From: Acidobacteriota bacterium
Lineage (GTDB): Bacteria; Acidobacteriota; Blastocatellia; Pyrinomonadales; Pyrinomonadaceae
Direction: 5' to 3'
DNA: 64,000 nt
Assembly (NCBI GenBank): GCA_016718135.1
Contig: JADKEF010000017.1
Span: forward strand, 372,001-436,000
The notes under the pieces are model-generated. The model searched no databases. It saw nothing but the letters and a program-made list of their open reading frames with translations, and was not told the origin of the DNA. How positions within the stretch are numbered: position 1 is the stretch's first letter; the number at the start of each line of letters is the position of its first letter. This document shows positions 62,469 through 64,000 of the stretch, in pieces. The translations under genes were made by a program, and so were the position numbers.

Positions 62469-64000
62469 TTAGAAGCTAAGCTTAAATGCCAGCTGTATAA
62501 CACGCGGGCCGGTGCTCGCGCGTTCGATACGTCCGAAATTCGCCCCGATCAGGTTGTTGTTCGGATTGGCGTAGTTGACGAAGTTAAATGCATTGAACAA
62601 CTCCGTACGGAACTCGCCTCGAACCCGTTCCGAGAACGGGATCATCTTGATGAACGAGATATCGAGGTTCTTCTGCCCCGGCCCGACAAGGAAGTTACGT
62701 GCCGTGTTGCCAAACGGAGCACCGGGATCGAAATTCGGATTTGTCACCGCACCGACAGCCGCCGAGCAAGCTGCGTTAAGGCAAGATGTGACAAACGCCC
62801 CCGTGTTGAAATAGGCGTTGGTTCTCGTGCTCATGCTGCCCATCGTGTAGAAGTTTCCGTTATACCCCGGGGCAAGATTTGCCCGCTGGATGATCGTCGT
62901 GCCGTTATCGGCTGTGATCGAGAACGGTAGGCCAGTCTGTAGCACTAGGATCGATGCGACCTGCCAATCGTTAAGTAAACCTCGGAGAAATCCCGAGTCG
63001 TAGTTTCGTTTCTTAAATGCGTAAACGCCGCTAAGCACAAATCGGTCCGTGCGGTTAAAATCTGACGGGCCGCGATTCAGCTGCCAGTTGACCTGGTCGC
63101 CCGCCATATTTGTTACTTCATTGAGTGCGGCCCCGGAATAGAAGTCGATCGACTCGCCCTTCGTGTAGGCGGCAAGGAACTGCAGACCGTTGCTAAACCT
63201 CTTGCTGAGTGATATTTGCAGCGAATCATAGCTCGATTTCGACGTCGTCTGCACCTGCTGTATGCCGCCGGTCGCGTTCTTGTTGCCCGAAATTATCGAC
63301 GTCGGAAAACGTGTCGTGAAAGCATTTGTCGACGGATTATAGGTCGGCTGATTCAGCGTCACGACCTGGAACAAATGCCTACCTTTGTTGCCGACATAGC
63401 CAACGTCGAGAACGTAATTCCCCTTGATCTGCCACTGAACGCCAAAGTTGTACTGATGAATGTACGGCGTGTCCAAATTCGGATCTACGAACACGCCTGC
63501 GATGGGTACGCCCACAAATGGAGCGATGCCCGAGATCGGCGAAGGTATAGTCGTCGCGGTTGGGAAGCTCGACGGCAGCGGCATATTTACGAAGGGACTC
63601 GCAAATGTGGTCGTTAATCCGGGAAGGCCAACGCCGAGAGCGAAATACGGATAGTTGAAAAGCTGCGTGTTCGCATAACGCGTCGAGATGCGGTCATAGT
63701 ACAATCCGTAACCACCTCGAACCACCAGATCCGGTCGCGCTGCAAATGCAAAGCCGATTCGTGGTGATATGTTGTTCTTATCCGTGGGAACTAGCGTCTC
63801 AGTTACGGTTGGAACACCGGCGAGCGAACCGCCAGCTGCTTGAACAAATCCATTTGGTGGTGGAGCCGGTGCCGCCGTTGTTCCGATAACGGCTGAATCG
63901 GGGAAGAAGTTCACAAGTCGTCCAAACTCCTCCGATGGCAGTCCGTAATAGTCATATCGAACACCTAGATTCAATGTCAGGCGGCTGTTAACTTTCCAGT
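62469..64000 (-). CDS. Oar-type TonB-dependent outer-membrane receptor, C-terminal part (start outside window)
   Basis: The frame is open through the window edge and ends at 62469. It contains barrel segments typical of the carboxypeptidase-regulatory/TonB family of Acidobacteriota: LNLGVRYDYYGLP, ISPRIGFAFAARPDLVVRGGYGLYYDR, LDVGYVGNKGRHLF, YDSLQISLSKRFSNGLQFLAAYT, FRTELFNAFNFVNYANPN and a final strand ending LAFKLSF, with the C-terminal Phe of outer-membrane proteins. It would take up or export a large ligand; the ligand is unknown. It lies 4 bp before the next hydrolase, so it leads the operon within the window. Confidence 0.9.
   Translation of the reverse strand, partial: WKVNSRLTLNLGVRYDYYGLPSEEFGRLVNFFPDSAVIGTTAAPAPPPNGFVQAAGGSLAGVPTVTETLVPTDKNNISPRIGFAFAARPDLVVRGGYGLYYDRISTRYANTQLFNYPYFALGVGLPGLTTTFASPFVNMPLPSSFPTATTIPSPISGIAPFVGVPIAGVFVDPNLDTPYIHQYNFGVQWQIKGNYVLDVGYVGNKGRHLFQVVTLNQPTYNPSTNAFTTRFPTSIISGNKNATGGIQQVQTTSKSSYDSLQISLSKRFSNGLQFLAAYTKGESIDFYSGAALNEVTNMAGDQVNWQLNRGPSDFNRTDRFVLSGVYAFKKRNYDSGFLRGLLNDWQVASILVLQTGLPFSITADNGTTIIQRANLAPGYNGNFYTMGSMSTRTNAYFNTGAFVTSCLNAACSAAVGAVTNPNFDPGAPFGNTARNFLVGPGQKNLDISFIKMIPFSERVRGEFRTELFNAFNFVNYANPNNNLIGANFGRIERASTGPRVIQLAFKLSF

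Overview
The window looks like chromosome of an Acidobacteriota bacterium, most likely class Blastocatellia (Pyrinomonas-like). This is inferred from gene families, not from a marker gene. The clues are FG-GAP repeat proteins of the DGDG...FRPS type, PknB-type kinases fused to WD40-like propellers, a zinc-ribbon/TPR protein with a CPECRRDYYDD header, carboxypeptidase-regulatory-like secreted proteins, an Oar-type TonB receptor and many periplasmic serine hydrolases. I saw no rRNA, tRNA, CRISPR array, phage or complete insertion sequence.

Layout. 1-6.3 kb: the start of a DinG/XPD-type helicase (leaving the window), then a secreted M36 metallopeptidase and a secreted CxxCH protein, both ending in FG-GAP repeats. 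6.4-11.4 kb (minus): the type IV pilus operon pilMNOPQ with a promoter candidate. 11.8-17 kb: an SLC13 transporter and an acyl-CoA dehydrogenase, divergent from a frameshifted phosphotransferase (the ACAD10/11-type pairing), then an SLH-like/TPR protein. 17-26.7 kb (minus): a pyrimidine catabolism cluster in the order NCS1 permease, mmsA (frameshifted), cytochrome c, beta-ureidopropionase, preT, AbgT-type transporter, preA. 26.7-35.2 kb: gene debris, a TPR regulator-like protein, a GNAT/RibA-like coupled pair, pyruvate phosphate dikinase. 35.3-46.3 kb: a frameshifted PknB-like kinase, dihydropyrimidinase, three serine hydrolases (two tandem paralogues), and a frameshifted class III aminotransferase. 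46.4-51.4 kb: TPR proteins, a lipoprotein and a PGI-type isomerase followed by a 41-residue membrane peptide. 51.9-54.6 kb: two NDP-sugar SDR enzymes separated by a REP-like palindrome cluster. 54.6-64 kb (minus): a tight operon of TonB receptor, hydrolase, atypical KASIII, acyl-CoA ligase, secreted hydrolase, MaoC and MFS, followed by a FadD-type ligase.

How it works together. preT/preA, dihydropyrimidinase, beta-ureidopropionase, the class III aminotransferase and mmsA would together take uracil or thymine through dihydropyrimidine, carbamoyl-beta-amino acid, beta-alanine and malonate semialdehyde to acetyl- or propionyl-CoA. They are spread over about 29 kb.

The most unusual items are the KASIII-like protein with both the active-site His and Asn replaced, in a packed lipid-type operon; the helically phased GGGACA repeats upstream of the UDP-sugar gene; the cluster of GGGACGT micro-repeats within the phosphotransferase; a RibA paralogue lacking the usual active-site Tyr; and four conserved genes each broken by one 1-2 nt indel, which may be consensus errors.
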